From Opitutia bacterium (GTDB lineage: Bacteria > Verrucomicrobiota > Verrucomicrobiia > Opitutales > Seribacteraceae), in assembly GCA_018695085.1 (NCBI GenBank), contig JABHOU010000525.1, positions 1 to 6,386 on the forward strand: 6,386 nucleotides of DNA. Direction: 5' to 3'. Below, one piece after another: positions 5,588 through 6,386 of this stretch (the stretch's first letter is position 1; every line of letters starts with the position of its first letter). A program made the translations under genes and the position numbers. A model generated the notes under the pieces. The model did not search any database. It saw only the letters and a list, made by a program, of their open reading frames with translations, and was not told where the DNA came from.

Positions 5588-6386
5588 GATGCAGGTTGAC
5601 ATTCTTCCGGTTCATTCTCCCATGGCAAGGTTACGTTTACGGGAACGTGCTCCCAAGGTCGGAAGGGCTCGAAGATTTTTCCGGGGTTCAGGATGCCGTT
5701 CGGGTCGAGAGTTTTCTTGATCGCCTGCATGGTTTTCCACTCGGCGTCGTTGAACATGAGACGCACGAATTCGGTCTTGGCCAACCCCACCCCGTGCTCG
5801 CCGCTTATGGCGCCGCCCAATTCCACCACCTTGTGCATGAGCTCTCCCAAGGCTATGCGGGCTCGTTCCGCCTCGTCGACGGCCTCCCGGTCGTACATGA
5901 AGTTCACGTGCAGGTTTCCGTCCCCGCAATGCCCGAAAGTACCGATGCGCAAGTCGCGCTCCTCACGCAGGCCGTTCACGAAGGCAACGAGCTCAGCCTG
6001 ACGCTTCAGGGGCACCACCACGTCCTCGTTCAGCTTGGTGTTGGCCAGCTTCTTCATAGCCTGCGAACCCTTTCGGCGCACCTCCCACAATTCCTCCGCC
6101 TCCTCCGCGTTAGCAGCCGCCTTATGGGAAACCGCAGCCTCGGAAAACCATTGCAGGAGCTTGGTCGCATCCTCTTCCACTTGGGCGGGATGTCCATCCA
6201 GATCCACCAGAAGCACGGGCAGACCCGAAGTTCCCTCCAAGACCGTTTTGCCCGTGTAGCTCTCCACCCCGGACACGGTCCATTGGTCGAGAAACTCCAG
6301 AATCGACGGTCGGATACCCAGCAGGCCCAAAGCGAAAGGTCCCTGCAGGGCTTCCTCCTCCAAGGCGAAAGCCGCCAAAAAGGTTC
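5584..6386 (-). CDS. FAD-linked oxidase, GlcD/D-lactate dehydrogenase type (C-terminal part; 5' end beyond window)
   Basis: The frame is open from the right edge to the TGA at 5584-5586, about 266 codons. This is the C-terminal half of a family usually 450-500 residues long; the N-terminal PP-loop FAD-binding domain lies outside the window. Family signatures are NEDVVVPLKRQAELVAFV, FGHCGDGNLHVNFMYD (FAD and substrate site), GGAISGEHGVGLAK, and the closing KKTLDPNGILNPGKIF. These enzymes oxidise D-2-hydroxyacids such as glycolate or D-lactate with FAD and pass electrons to a quinone, a cytochrome or a partner subunit. The exact substrate cannot be decided from this part. The position after GH in the FGH-x-GDGN motif is Cys, where Ala or Val is usual. 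After the ILNPGKIF end there is a tail of about 30 residues with acidic and proline content. The TTG at 6378 is internal, not a start. The stop overlaps the start of the SHD1-repeat gene by 4 nt, making this the upstream gene of the operon seen here. Confidence 0.93.
   Translation of the reverse strand, partial: TFLAAFALEEEALQGPFALGLLGIRPSILEFLDQWTVSGVESYTGKTVLEGTSGLPVLLVDLDGHPAQVEEDATKLLQWFSEAAVSHKAAANAEEAEELWEVRRKGSQAMKKLANTKLNEDVVVPLKRQAELVAFVNGLREERDLRIGTFGHCGDGNLHVNFMYDREAVDEAERARIALGELMHKVVELGGAISGEHGVGLAKTEFVRLMFNDAEWKTMQAIKKTLDPNGILNPGKIFEPFRPWEHVPVNVTLPWENEPEECQPAS

Noticed and set aside
4896..5615. 239-codon minus-strand open frame overlapping the SHD1-repeat gene in another frame
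   Set aside because: Its repeats are only the frame-shifted image of the duplicated SHD1 repeats. It has no signal peptide or domain, while the alternative frame has a signal peptide and four domain repeats.

Overview
The window holds five protein genes on a moderately GC-rich chromosome segment. The organism is probably a Verrucomicrobiota/Planctomycetota-type bacterium. This rests on a secreted protein with four SHD1 (SLA1 homology domain 1-like) repeats, a secreted VIT-VWA protein, and the lack of a clear Shine-Dalgarno sequence at any start. It is an inference from gene content, not a phylogenetic placement. No RNA genes, insertion sequences, CRISPR arrays or phage genes were seen.

Layout. 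From the left edge to 1598, minus strand, is the first ~530 codons of a secreted VIT + von Willebrand A protein whose 3' end lies outside the window. It has a Pro/His-rich linker encoded by a 9-bp tandem repeat. A 119-bp divergent intergenic region (1599-1717) with several small inverted repeats follows. From 1718 to 2809, plus strand, is a complete Ldh2-family NAD(P)-dependent malate/L-lactate-type dehydrogenase. After a 58-bp convergent gap comes a minus-strand operon, read right to left. It consists of the C-terminal half of a GlcD/DLD-type FAD-linked oxidase (from the right edge to 5584), a secreted four-SHD1-repeat protein with an unrecognised ~285-residue C-terminal region (5587-3770), and a secreted endonuclease/exonuclease/phosphatase (EEP) superfamily enzyme (3773-2868). 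Both junctions of this operon are 4-nt stop/start overlaps (ATGA and GTGA), so the three genes are very likely co-transcribed and translationally coupled.

How they may work together. Two unrelated 2-hydroxyacid oxidation enzymes (Ldh2 type and FAD type) sit within a few kb of each other, which is compatible with use of lactate, glycolate or malate-like acids. Three of the five products carry apparent signal peptides, so much of the window encodes envelope or extracellular functions. The unknown part is the SHD1 protein: its C-terminal region matches no domain I know, and its coupling to a hydroxyacid oxidase and a secreted EEP enzyme has no obvious explanation. I found no clear evidence of a wholly new system. 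The SHD1 protein and its operon are the best candidates for follow-up.
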